From NCBI GenBank assembly GCA_041592335.1, contig JBFHQE010000004.1, forward strand, positions 1-64,000: DNA of 64,000 nt, in the 5' to 3' direction. Numbering within the stretch: position 1 is the stretch's first letter; each line of letters begins with the position of its first letter. The translations under genes and the position numbers were made by a program. Source of the stretch: JBFHQE01 sp041592335. Its GTDB lineage: Bacteria; Pseudomonadota; Gammaproteobacteria; Thiohalobacterales; Thiohalobacteraceae. The notes below the pieces were generated by a model. It was not told where the DNA came from. It was given only the letters and a program-made list of their open reading frames with translations, and made no database searches. Below are positions 8,614-16,715 of this stretch, in pieces.

Positions 8614-9122
8614 CGTATTTCCTCAATGCTTTTATGGCGGGTAACAACGGTGGGGGTCAACAAGGCATAACCCTGCTGTTGCCAGTGGACCAGTTCGGTC
8701 ATTGCCGATGGAACCAGCTCGACAAAAGGCTGAAAGTCCTTGATGCTGTAATTGTAGTCTTCCGCCGCAATGGCACACACCTTGAACCTGACTCCCAGTT
8801 GGTCGTAATAGCGCATACGTTCCACGACCTCCCGATACTTTTCCTCGTTATGCCTGGCCAGAGTCACTATTTCGGTACCGTGGATCATTACCACGATATT
8901 CATGAATTCCGGCGCCTGGTTATAGGGCGAATCCATTAACGGGTTCATGTAGGAACGTATCCAGAACAAAGCCGCGTTCATCTTTGCCGGATCATCCAGG
9001 AAAAAATCAAACACGACTTTTTGTTCACCATAAGGCGTTTCCACATAGCGGGCCTGTTCGGCCTGCGTTGCCCCGGTCAGGAACAGTAAAGCCAAGAAAA
9101 CAAACAGGGAGTGGCGACGCAT
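8610..9122 (-). CDS. Exported DsrE-family protein
   Basis: A 170-residue protein. ATG 9122 is chosen because AGGAGG lies five bases upstream and the protein then starts with a signal peptide (MRRHSLFVFLALLFLTGATQA). The mature part resembles DsrE/DsrF-like folds: KVVFDFFLDDPAKMNAALFW, then MNIVVMIHGTEIVTLARHNE and a C-terminal stretch ending TPTVVTRHKSIEEIR. DsrE-like periplasmic proteins are common beside sulfur-oxidation genes but their role is unproved. A single cysteine occurs in VRFKVCAIA (about residue 110), which fits a persulfide carrier. The gene is divergent from a sigma-54 activator that probably controls it. Confidence 0.75.
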   Translation of the reverse strand: MRRHSLFVFLALLFLTGATQAEQARYVETPYGEQKVVFDFFLDDPAKMNAALFWIRSYMNPLMDSPYNQAPEFMNIVVMIHGTEIVTLARHNEEKYREVVERMRYYDQLGVRFKVCAIAAEDYNYSIKDFQPFVELVPSAMTELVHWQQQGYALLTPTVVTRHKSIEEIR

Positions 9123-9195
9123 CGATGCCTCCTGATCTGACACATGGGGACTGACATAAGTATAGATTTTCAAACGCATATTGTCGTGAGTGGCA

Positions 9196-9301
9196 GTCAA
9201 TGTCAGTGAGATTGTGTCTATAACTTAATGAAATTTTTAACATTTCACGCCAACAAACGGGATAAAGTTTGATCCTGGACAAGTCAATGTCAGTCAGATT
9301 G
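9196..9301. promoter_or_regulatory. Direct repeat with TGTCAG half-sites in a divergent promoter region
   Basis: GTCAATGTCAGTGAGATTG (9196-9214) is repeated 87 bp later as GTCAATGTCAGTCAGATTG (9283-9301), with one mismatch in 19. Inverted CTGACA copies lie nearby (9137, 9151). The region separates the exported DsrE-like gene from the sigma-54 activator and looks like a multi-site regulator target. There is no gene in 9123-9359. Confidence 0.5.
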
Positions 9302-9359
9302 GTCATATCATGGCAGCTATGACAGTGACGAAACGCGGCTCCCCTGGAGGTAAATCGCC

Positions 9360-10709
9360 ATGAACAAAAGTACCAAACCCGGTTGCGACCAATTGATTAA
9401 CATCATGCCGGACCCCTTTGTCGTTATCGATCGTAACTACAACATCGTTGCAGCCAACACGGCTTATTGCGAGCGCTACGGCTGCGAGACCAATAACGTT
9501 ATTGGCCGTAAATGCCACGAAGTCTCGCACCACTCCAGCAGACCCTGTTCGGAACACGGTGAACATTGCCCGCTTCTTGAAGTGCTGGAGAAGAAGTTGC
9601 CTTCCCAGGTGATGCACGTGCATTACGACCACGATGGCGGTGAAGAGTATGTGCAATTGCATGCTCACCCGCTGGTCGGAGAAGACGGCGAAGTGCATTT
9701 CATTGGCGAGACCATGTACCACGTGGCGCCACCGGAAGGCGATAAGGGTCCGCTGCTGATCGGCCAGTCGCAGCCGTTGTTACGCATGACCAGTCTGCTG
9801 CAACGTGTTTCGCCAACCAATACCACGGTGTTGCTCCTGGGTGAAAGCGGTGTCGGCAAGGAGCAGGTCGCCAATTATATTCATCACTATTCGCGGCGGG
9901 TGAACGGTCCTTTTGTGGTACTCGATTGCGGCGTGATGAGCGAGAACCTGATCGAAAGTGAGTTGTTCGGTTATGAAAAAGGGGCTTTCACCGGTGCTTC
10001 GCAGCGCAAGAAAGGCCTGTTCGAAGCGGCCAATGGCGGCACCCTGTTTATCGATGAAGTCGGCGAACTATCGCTGCCCCTGCAAACCAAGTTGCTAAGA
10101 GTGCTTGAAACCGGCCAGATTCGCCGGATTGGCGGGACTGAATACATTAATGTCGATGTGCGTATCATTACCGCCACCCACCGCGATCTCCAGTTAATGG
10201 TCTCCAATGGTGGTTTCCGCCAGGATCTGTATTACCGGTTGTCCGCGTTTCCCGTGCAGGTGCCCGCATTACGTTCCCGCAAGGATGATATTTCGCGTAT
10301 CGCCGAGCACTTCCTGGCAAAAATGCATGAAGGCGACCGCCATCTGCCGCTCGCGCCGGACGTTATCGAAAAACTGATGAACTACGATTACCCGGGCAAT
10401 GTGCGCGAATTGCGGAACGTGATCGAACGCGCGGCCATTCTCGCCGCCGAGGAGATCATGCGCCCGGATCACATTGTTTTCGACAGTCACCCGGAACCAT
10501 CGCTATCCACCAAGGAGCTACCCAGCGATGCACCGTCACCGGTTAAAATTCTGTCTCGCCGTCACGGCCGATTGAACGAGGAAGCGGTCATCAAGGCACT
10601 GGAACTGGCCAGGGGTCACCGGGCCCGGGCCGCTGAATTACTGGGTGTCAGTGAAAGGACGCTGTACCGTTATATCCAGAGACTGAAACAGGATTTTGAT
10701 TCAGAGTAA
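9360..10709 (+). CDS. PAS-containing sigma-54-dependent Fis family activator
   Basis: A 449-residue enhancer-binding protein. A PAS domain occupies about residues 10-120 and has a cysteine/histidine-rich stretch (CHEVSHHSSRPCSEHGEHC) that could bind a metal or sense redox state. The AAA+ domain follows (about 130-365) with Walker A GESGVGKE, the sigma-54 contact loop GYEKGAFTGA and Walker B GGTLFIDEVGEL. The C-terminus is a Fis-type helix-turn-helix (RARAAELLGVSERTLYRYI). It has GGAGG upstream of the ATG. Neighbours are an exported DsrE-like protein and an exported rhodanese operon with a sigma-54-like promoter, so it probably controls periplasmic sulfur-handling genes. Confidence 0.9.
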   Translation: MNKSTKPGCDQLINIMPDPFVVIDRNYNIVAANTAYCERYGCETNNVIGRKCHEVSHHSSRPCSEHGEHCPLLEVLEKKLPSQVMHVHYDHDGGEEYVQLHAHPLVGEDGEVHFIGETMYHVAPPEGDKGPLLIGQSQPLLRMTSLLQRVSPTNTTVLLLGESGVGKEQVANYIHHYSRRVNGPFVVLDCGVMSENLIESELFGYEKGAFTGASQRKKGLFEAANGGTLFIDEVGELSLPLQTKLLRVLETGQIRRIGGTEYINVDVRIITATHRDLQLMVSNGGFRQDLYYRLSAFPVQVPALRSRKDDISRIAEHFLAKMHEGDRHLPLAPDVIEKLMNYDYPGNVRELRNVIERAAILAAEEIMRPDHIVFDSHPEPSLSTKELPSDAPSPVKILSRRHGRLNEEAVIKALELARGHRARAAELLGVSERTLYRYIQRLKQDFDSE

Positions 10710-10765
10710 GGCTGTCACGGCATGACAGATGGCAGCCTCGGTCATGACTGACCATGCCAGAAACA

Positions 10766-10789
10766 AAAGGCGGCCCGTGGGCCGCCTTT
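10766..10789. terminator. Bidirectional terminator hairpin
   Basis: AAAGGCGGCCC-GT-GGGCCGCCTTT, an 11-bp perfect stem between the convergent sigma-54 activator and the rhodanese gene. The T-tract is short on both sides. Confidence 0.7.
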
Positions 10790-10811
10790 GCTTCGCTCAC
10801 GTTACAGATCA

Positions 10812-11462
10812 CTATTTTGCAGTGGACAGGCCCAGAATTTCCCAGTCCTGCATACCACCCCGGTACCACTTGATCTTGTGCGCCGGGTAACCGAACTTCA
10901 GCAGTGAACTGATGTTATTCGGCGACTGACCGCACCACATGCCATTACAGAACATGACCAGTGTTTTGGCATTGGTGTAGTCCCACAGACCTTCCTGGTT
11001 ACGGGCACCAAACCGCTTTTCAAGGATGTCCGAAATAGTGAAGGGGTCTGACTTTGACGCATTCAAGTCAGTCCAGGGAATATTCACAGCACCAGGAATC
11101 GTACCGCGCGCCACCCAGTCCGGGGTACGTGAATCGATTACCATAATACTGTCATCGCCATCGGACATGCGCTTCAGGTAATCAAGCATTTCCACTTCGG
11201 CAATGGTTTCCACGCCAGGGGCAAGAGACATCGGCTGGATGCAGAATGGCGGGCATTTTCGCGATGTTTTGGCGAATGCTTCGTTAACCACGTTATTCTG
11301 ATCCTGGTTACGCATGATGGTCGTTTTCTTGCCGTTATGCATCACTTCGACCGAGGCCATCTCACCGGTGATTTTCACCTGCATGTCCTCAGCCTGCACC
11401 GGCAGTGTTACCGCGTAAGATACCGCTAATACCGCTGACGCGAGGGTTAAGTGTAATTTCAT
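10812..11462 (-). CDS. Exported rhodanese-like sulfurtransferase
   Basis: A 216-residue protein. ATG 11462 is chosen because AGGAGA precedes it and the N-terminus is then a signal peptide ending VQA (MKLHLTLASAVLAVSYAV...). A single rhodanese domain covers about residues 85-210. The active-site region is VMFCNGMWCGQSPNN: the first Cys occupies the catalytic place, and a second Cys five residues later is unusual and could form a disulfide or bind metal. Another Cys pair, CPPFC, lies near residue 67. Rhodaneses transfer sulfane sulfur; a periplasmic one fits thiosulfate or polysulfide handling. It is cotranscribed behind the small acidic gene at 11497-11676. Confidence 0.82.
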   Translation of the reverse strand: MKLHLTLASAVLAVSYAVTLPVQAEDMQVKITGEMASVEVMHNGKKTTIMRNQDQNNVVNEAFAKTSRKCPPFCIQPMSLAPGVETIAEVEMLDYLKRMSDGDDSIMVIDSRTPDWVARGTIPGAVNIPWTDLNASKSDPFTISDILEKRFGARNQEGLWDYTNAKTLVMFCNGMWCGQSPNNISSLLKFGYPAHKIKWYRGGMQDWEILGLSTAK

Positions 11463-11496
11463 GTTGCTCTCTCCTTTGGTTGGTTTTGTAGCACTA

Positions 11497-11676
11497 CTAG
11501 TCACAATCCGGCTCCGCTTCTGTGGCGCCTTTCTTTGATTCTTCAGTTTTCTCTTCACCGCTCTGTTCGCTGGTCTGCTCCGTTTCCCCGTTACTGTTCT
11601 CTTCATCTTCGGCGGCAAAAGAAAAAGGGGATAGCAGCGCCAGAAACAGTCCCGCGGCCAATAGATTCAAACGCAT
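11497..11676 (-). CDS. Small exported acidic protein
   Basis: A 59-residue reading frame. It starts with a clear signal peptide (MRLNLLAAGLFLALLSPFSFA) and continues as a highly acidic, low-complexity tail rich in Glu, Ser and Thr, ending in AEPDCD. GGAGAG lies upstream of the ATG. It sits 34 bp before the exported rhodanese gene on the same strand, and a sigma-54-like promoter lies 59 bp upstream. The lone C-terminal cysteine could receive sulfur or attach to a partner. I know no family; the signal peptide, Shine-Dalgarno and operon position argue that it is real. Confidence 0.6.
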   Translation of the reverse strand: MRLNLLAAGLFLALLSPFSFAAEDEENSNGETEQTSEQSGEEKTEESKKGATEAEPDCD

Positions 11677-11734
11677 CGTTTCAACTCTCCTACTGTCTTA
11701 TAATCTGCCTCAAGAAGAGGCGTGAAAAGGATAT

Positions 11735-11750
11735 AGCAGAATCAATGCCA
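11735..11750 (-). promoter_or_regulatory. Sigma-54-like promoter for the acidic protein-rhodanese operon
   Basis: Read on the minus strand: TGGCATTGATTCTGCT. The -24 TGGCA and -12 TGC elements have the GG and GC pairs exactly 10 bases apart. The -12 element is CTGC instead of TTGC. It lies 59 bases upstream of the start codon at 11676 and close to the gene of a sigma-54 activator. Confidence 0.5.
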
Positions 11751-11789
11751 ACTTTCCCCATTAACTGAAAAACTACTGACCCAACGCAA

Positions 11790-13106
11790 ATGACGAAAGA
11801 TTTTTTCCAGGGACCGGCTCAACAGGCTTACAGCCAGGATTGGCTCGCCTTTGAGCGTGATGCACTGTGGCATCCCTACAGTTCACTGACCAACCCCATA
11901 ACAGCCTACCCGGTGGTTTCAGCACATGGCGTGAGGCTCACGCTGGAAGATGGCCGAGAACTCATCGATGGCATGGCCAGCTGGTGGTGTGTCATTCATG
12001 GTTATAACCATCCAAGCATCAACCAGGCATTGCATGATCAGATAGAACAGGTTTCGCATGTAATGTTCGGTGGGCTGACGCATCGTCCGGCCGCGCAACT
12101 CGCCGCCAGGTTAATCGATATCACGCCGCCAGGATTGGACAAGCTGTTCTTTGCTGACTCAGGTTCGGTATCGGTTGAAGTTGCGATCAAGATGGCTCTG
12201 CAGTTCTGGCAGGCACAGGGCCAGGCAAACCGTACCCGCTTATTGACTATTCGCTCCGGTTATCACGGCGATACCTTTGGCGCGATGTCGGTGTGCGATC
12301 CGGTTGGCGGTATGCACAGTCTGTTTCAGGAGGTATTGCCCCAGCAGTTTTTTGTCACGGCTCCCGGCGCAACTTTGAATAGCTCCGACTATTCCAGATC
12401 GCTGGATGAGCTCGAACAGACTCTGCGGAACGATCGGAACAAGATCGCCGCCATGATCCTGGAACCCGTGGTGCAGGGTGCGGGAGGCATGCGTTTTTAT
12501 CCGGCGGATTACGTCAAGTACGCCCGAGAACTTTGTGACCGTTATGACGTGCTGCTCATAGCCGATGAGATCGCGACCGGTTTCGGGCGCAGCGGCCACC
12601 TGTTTGCCTGCGATGCGGCCGGTATCTCGCCGGATATTCTGTGCGTAGGCAAGGCACTCACGGGCGGTTACATGACACTGGCCGCCACCCTCACCACCCA
12701 GCGCGTCGCGGAAGGCATCTGTAACGGTGATCCCGGCGTCTTTATGCACGGCCCGACCTTCATGGCCAACCCGCTGGCCTGCGCGGCGGCCAATGCCAGT
12801 CTCGAGTTGCTGTTCGAAAACGGCTGGTTTACCCAGGTCAGCCAAATCGAGGCCATATTGAACCGCGAACTGGGGCAATGTATTGATTTACCGGCGGTTA
12901 AGGATGTGCGGGTCAAGGGAGCCATCGGCGTGGTCGAGCTGCATGAGCCTGTCGATATGCACAGCCTGCCGGAGCAGTTTGTTCAACGAGGTGTCTGGAT
13001 CAGACCATTTCGTAACCTGGTGTATGTGATGCCGCCGTATGTCATTAGCGAGGTCGACTTGAACTATTTGTGCATAACAATTCGTGACATTCTGTCCGCG
13101 CTGTAA
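11790..13106 (+). CDS. bioA: Adenosylmethionine-8-amino-7-oxononanoate aminotransferase
   Basis: A 438-residue class III PLP-dependent aminotransferase that makes 7,8-diaminononanoate in biotin synthesis. BioA hallmarks are present: DALWHPYSSLTNP near the start, DGMASWWCVIHGYNHP, FFADSGSVSVEVAIKMA, the Asp of LIADEIATGFGRSG, and the PLP lysine in LCVGKALTGGYM. Length is normal. No clear Shine-Dalgarno precedes the ATG. The gene stands alone rather than with bioBFHCD; divergent from it lies the rhodanese operon. Confidence 0.93.
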   Translation: MTKDFFQGPAQQAYSQDWLAFERDALWHPYSSLTNPITAYPVVSAHGVRLTLEDGRELIDGMASWWCVIHGYNHPSINQALHDQIEQVSHVMFGGLTHRPAAQLAARLIDITPPGLDKLFFADSGSVSVEVAIKMALQFWQAQGQANRTRLLTIRSGYHGDTFGAMSVCDPVGGMHSLFQEVLPQQFFVTAPGATLNSSDYSRSLDELEQTLRNDRNKIAAMILEPVVQGAGGMRFYPADYVKYARELCDRYDVLLIADEIATGFGRSGHLFACDAAGISPDILCVGKALTGGYMTLAATLTTQRVAEGICNGDPGVFMHGPTFMANPLACAAANASLELLFENGWFTQVSQIEAILNRELGQCIDLPAVKDVRVKGAIGVVELHEPVDMHSLPEQFVQRGVWIRPFRNLVYVMPPYVISEVDLNYLCITIRDILSAL

Positions 13107-13223
13107 ACAGCCTGAAATAAGGAGATTTTAGCGATTTTCTATCAGGCTATTTATCGACTATAGTCCACTCATGGCCCGTGGTCGGTCATACAACAAAATC
13201 AAAATAATATTGGGAGATTAGTC

Positions 13224-13823
13224 ATGATACGAAAAACAAATTATACGGCTCGAGTTCTTGCACTACTGTTCATTTTTTTCTCATCCCTGATTAACGCCGC
13301 AACCTTGAATGTTTCCGGAGGGGGTATATTGACCGGCGCGTCCGGTGTTGATGTTAATGGAACGCTGTATGACGTCTGGTTTGTCGACGACAGCTGTGAA
13401 AATTTGTATGGCGGCTGCGATGAAGCTTCGGATTTCACATTTCAGACACTGGCCGATGCGAAAGTCGCAGCCCAGGCTCTACTGGATCAGGTGTTTTTAG
13501 ATGGAGTGCTGGGCAACTTTGATTCCAACCCGGCCTTAACTGAAGGTTGTGGGTTCTGGCAAATCTGCCACACTTACATTCCGTATGCATTGGGCAGCTC
13601 TGCAGGTTCAGTGAATGTTGCAGCTGAATACAACATTGCCGCGGGTTATGGTTCTGACTCGGTAGCTAATGGATTTACTGCACTGACAAAACATGTAGTG
13701 TACGGAGATACCGGCACTTATGCCGTGTTCGCACCGGCAGCTGTTCCAGTTCCCGCCGCTCTGTGGTTAATGTTGTCTGGTTTAGGTGTAATGGGGTTTG
13801 TTACGAAACGACAAAGCAATTAA
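13224..13823 (+). CDS. VPxPA-CTERM (PEP-CTERM class) exported protein
   Basis: A 199-residue protein with an N-terminal signal peptide (about residues 8-26, ending INA) and a C-terminal exosortase-type tail: VPVPAALWLMLSGLG, a hydrophobic helix, then KRQSN. The VPxPA form is a subclass of PEP-CTERM signals. The mature part contains two cysteine clusters (CENLYGGC and CGFWQIC) that probably form disulfides. GGGAG lies upstream of the start. Unlike the first PEP-CTERM gene I find no sigma-54 promoter; 13107-13223 holds a GACTATAGTC palindrome that could carry a -10 box. A strong terminator follows. Confidence 0.8.
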   Translation: MIRKTNYTARVLALLFIFFSSLINAATLNVSGGGILTGASGVDVNGTLYDVWFVDDSCENLYGGCDEASDFTFQTLADAKVAAQALLDQVFLDGVLGNFDSNPALTEGCGFWQICHTYIPYALGSSAGSVNVAAEYNIAAGYGSDSVANGFTALTKHVVYGDTGTYAVFAPAAVPVPAALWLMLSGLGVMGFVTKRQSN

Positions 13824-13845
13824 TTAACTACTTTCGACGTCATTA

Positions 13846-13871
13846 AAAAAGCCCTCTTGCGAGGGCTTTTT
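13846..13871. terminator. Bidirectional terminator
   Basis: AAAAAGCCCTC-TTGC-GAGGGCTTTTT, a perfect stem with T-tracts in both directions, shared by the VPxPA-CTERM gene and the convergent rne. Confidence 0.9.
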
Positions 13872-13873
13872 GT

Positions 13874-16228
13874 TTAGTCTTCTCCGACCACTTTTTCCGG
13901 TGGCTTGGGAGGAGGTGGCGCTGAAGCCTCTGACTTTGGCGCTGCATCGGCAGGCGGTCTTGGCTTCTGTTCAGCGGTCGGCTTAGATTCAGCTGCCGGT
14001 TTTGCTTCAGCCGCTGGTTTTGCCTCGGCGGGTTTGGGTGCGGACTGTGCAGCAGCCGAGCTACTGTCATTGGCCGGTTTACCCTGTGTCTGTTCACCGC
14101 CTGCATTACCCGAAGCTTCGTTCTGATTACCACCGTTTTCATTGCGGTTACGGTTGCTGCGACGGCGGCCACCGCGGCGACCGCGACGACTCTTGCGCTG
14201 TCCATCCGCGCGTTGTTCACCGCTTTGCTGCTCGGTGGATGACGATGCCTGTTCGGCAGGTTTATTGTCCGCCGCTTCATCCTGTTTAGGCTGCTTGTTG
14301 GCCTGCTGCTGAGGCTTGTTCCGTGCAGGCTTGGGCTGCTTCTGTTCCTGGCTGGCTTCTGAATCGCCCTGCCTGGTCTGGCGTGACTGCTGGTTGCCAT
14401 TGCGAGAACGGTTACCCGTCGAACTACGTTTGCCACGGGTACGATTGTTGTCCCTGCCACGGCTATTTGAGCGCGAACGCGACTGGGTGCTTTCGTCTTT
14501 TTCTTCTTCCTTGACCTCAACCTCGCCAAACAAACTTGCCCACAGGCGTTTGATCAGACCGGGCTGGGTACGTACCGGGGCCGGAGCCGGAGCCGGTGCC
14601 ACTGGCTGGGGTGCCGGTGTGGAAGGCGCCACCATCTGGACCGCCGCCTGCTCGAGCCGGACCGGCGTAGCGCCGATGCTGTCCATTGCGCTGTCTTCTT
14701 CAGCTTCTTCGGGCGCCATTTCATAGCTGGCCATGTCACCCTGGGCGCGCATTTCATCGGTACGGATACGCTTGATATCGAACTGGGGCGTTTCCATGGA
14801 TGGCGTCGGGATCAGCATTACGCTGACCTTGTAGCGGGTCTCGATTTCGTACAGCGGCTTGCGCTTTTCGTTCAGCAGGAAGGTCGCCACATCCACCGGT
14901 ACCTGCGCCACGATGCGGCCGGTTTTTTCCTTCATGGCGTTTTCTTCAATGATGCGCAGCACAGACAACGCCAGCGACTCCACGCCACGAATCGTGCCTT
15001 GGCCGCTACAACGCGGACAGACGATCTGGCTGGACTCGCCAAGCGAAGGACGAAGCCGCTGGCGCGACATCTCCAGCAGGCCGAAGCGTGAGATGCGGCC
15101 AACCTGTACGCGTGCCCGGTCGAGCTTGAGGGCGTCGCGCAAACGGTTTTCCACCTCGCGCTGGTGCTTGGTCGGGGCCATATCGATGAAGTCGATCACC
15201 ACCAGGCCGCCCAGGTCACGGATACGCAACTGGCGGGCAATTTCATCCGCCGCTTCCAGGTTGGTATTGAGCGCGGTTTCCTCGATATCCGCGCCCTTGG
15301 TGGCACGCGCCGAGTTAATATCAATCGACAGCATGGCCTCGGTATGATCGATCACGATGGAACCACCGGAGGGCAGGCTGACTTCGCGCTGGAAGGCCGA
15401 TTCGATCTGGCTTTCGATCTGGTAGCGGGTGAACAGCGGCACCGGATCGTTATAGCGCTTGAGCTTGTTCAGATTGTGCGGCATGACCATGGTCATGAAT
15501 TCATGCGCGCGTTTGTGGGTATCGGCATCATCCACCATGATCTCGCCGATATCGGAGCGCAGGTAATCGCGCAGGGCGCGGATGATGACGTTGCTTTCCT
15601 GGTAAATCAGGAAGGGCGCCGAACGTTTGTCGGCGGCTTCCTCGATGGAAGTCCACAGCTTGATCAGGTAATCCAGATCCCACTGCAGTTCCTCGCCGGA
15701 ACGACCGACACCAGCGGTGCGCACGATCACGCCCATGCCATCCGGAATTTCCAGCTCGGCCAGTGATTCGCGAATCTGGGAACGATCGTCGCCCTCGATG
15801 CGGCGGGACACGCCACCGGCACGGGGGTTGTTGGGCATCAGCACCAGGAAGCGTCCGGCGAGGCTGATAAAAGTCGTCAGCGCCGCGCCTTTCTGACCGC
15901 GTTCTTCCTTCTCGACCTGCACCACCACCTCGGTGCCTTCCTTGACGGCATCCTTGATGTTGACGCGGCCACCCTGTTCGCGGGCAGCCTCGGTGAAGTA
16001 GGCGCGGGAGATTTCCTTCATCGGCAGGAAGCCATGGCGCTCGGCGCCATAGTCCACGAAGGCCGCTTCCAGACTGGGTTCTACGCGGGTAATCTTACCC
16101 TTGTAGATGTTGGATTTTTTCTGCTCTCGTGAGGGAACCTCGATATCGAGGTCGTACAGTTTCTGGCCATCTACCATGGCCACGCGCAACTCTTCGGGCT
16201 GAGTTGCGTTGACAAGCATTCTCTTCAT
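13874..16228 (-). CDS. rne: Ribonuclease E
   Basis: A 784-residue endoribonuclease, the core of the RNA degradosome. ATG 16228 gives the family start MKRMLVNATQPEELRVA. The order is an S1 RNA-binding domain (about residues 30-115), an RNase H-like and DNase I-like catalytic core (to about 400) with the acidic pair in VVIDFIDMAP, and the zinc link CPRCSGQGTIRG near residue 405. The C-terminal half is a low-complexity Arg/Gln/Ala/Pro-rich scaffold, shorter than in E. coli (1,061 residues). Catalytic residues look intact. It is monocistronic with a long untranslated leader, as usual for rne. Confidence 0.95.
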   Translation of the reverse strand: MKRMLVNATQPEELRVAMVDGQKLYDLDIEVPSREQKKSNIYKGKITRVEPSLEAAFVDYGAERHGFLPMKEISRAYFTEAAREQGGRVNIKDAVKEGTEVVVQVEKEERGQKGAALTTFISLAGRFLVLMPNNPRAGGVSRRIEGDDRSQIRESLAELEIPDGMGVIVRTAGVGRSGEELQWDLDYLIKLWTSIEEAADKRSAPFLIYQESNVIIRALRDYLRSDIGEIMVDDADTHKRAHEFMTMVMPHNLNKLKRYNDPVPLFTRYQIESQIESAFQREVSLPSGGSIVIDHTEAMLSIDINSARATKGADIEETALNTNLEAADEIARQLRIRDLGGLVVIDFIDMAPTKHQREVENRLRDALKLDRARVQVGRISRFGLLEMSRQRLRPSLGESSQIVCPRCSGQGTIRGVESLALSVLRIIEENAMKEKTGRIVAQVPVDVATFLLNEKRKPLYEIETRYKVSVMLIPTPSMETPQFDIKRIRTDEMRAQGDMASYEMAPEEAEEDSAMDSIGATPVRLEQAAVQMVAPSTPAPQPVAPAPAPAPVRTQPGLIKRLWASLFGEVEVKEEEKDESTQSRSRSNSRGRDNNRTRGKRSSTGNRSRNGNQQSRQTRQGDSEASQEQKQPKPARNKPQQQANKQPKQDEAADNKPAEQASSSTEQQSGEQRADGQRKSRRGRRGGRRRSNRNRNENGGNQNEASGNAGGEQTQGKPANDSSSAAAQSAPKPAEAKPAAEAKPAAESKPTAEQKPRPPADAAPKSEASAPPPPKPPEKVVGED

Positions 16229-16715
16229 ACCACCATTCTCGCTGGCGCTCGATCTCATCCGTCAGGCGTCGTAACGCGGCGGATGACCGACTCGGTCTGG
16301 AAGGACGCACAGCCGCAACCCACCACAGTCCCAGAAACAGGAGTGCGGTCCATACAATGAAGGTATGTGATTGCAGGAGTTGCCAGTCCACCATCCCGGT
16401 GGGAGCGCTGAAATTAATCATCAATGTAAGAAACATCCAGTTGTCGCACCGGGAGAGCTGCCGCGAAGATCGCGATTCCGTTATACGTTTTGGACGATGA
16501 GTCCACGGCAACTTCCGGTTTGGTGCCGTAACCCTGACAAAGCATTCGGGTTTCAGGCTGGGGGAATCCAGACCATCTGTCTTCTCCCACCGACCCGCTG
16601 TCATCTGCTGTGGATAAACCCGCCGATCGGTGTAATACGCCGCCAACTATAGCAACCAAACCGGGGGCTATCAATGGCTTAGGCAGAAAACATCACCGCT
16701 GGTATGATGCGCGCT
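16229..16715. other. Intergenic region between rne and rluC (rne leader)
   Basis: 487 bases without a gene I can support. E. coli rne has a leader of about 360 nucleotides through which RNase E destabilises its own message, so a similar leader is expected here on the minus strand. A short minus-strand reading frame with one hydrophobic segment (from about 16424 into rne) has no Shine-Dalgarno and overlaps rne; I do not call it. Near 16702, GGTATGATG resembles a -10 box for rluC. Confidence 0.5.

Noticed and set aside
9300..9320. Possible sigma-54 promoter for the sigma-54 activator gene (TTGGTCATATCATGGCAG)
   Set aside because: GG and GC have the right distance, but the surrounding bases do not match the -24 and -12 consensus.
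13140..13175. Possible sigma-54 promoter before the VPxPA-CTERM gene (TGGCCCGTGGTCGGTC)
   Set aside because: The -24 GG is present but ten bases later there is GT, not GC, so the spacing rule fails.
16095..16646. Minus-strand frame upstream of rne with one hydrophobic segment (VDWQLLQSHTFIVWTALLFLG)
   Set aside because: It overlaps the start of rne by more than 130 bases in another frame, lacks a Shine-Dalgarno, and lies in what should be the rne leader. Only conservation in relatives would revive it.
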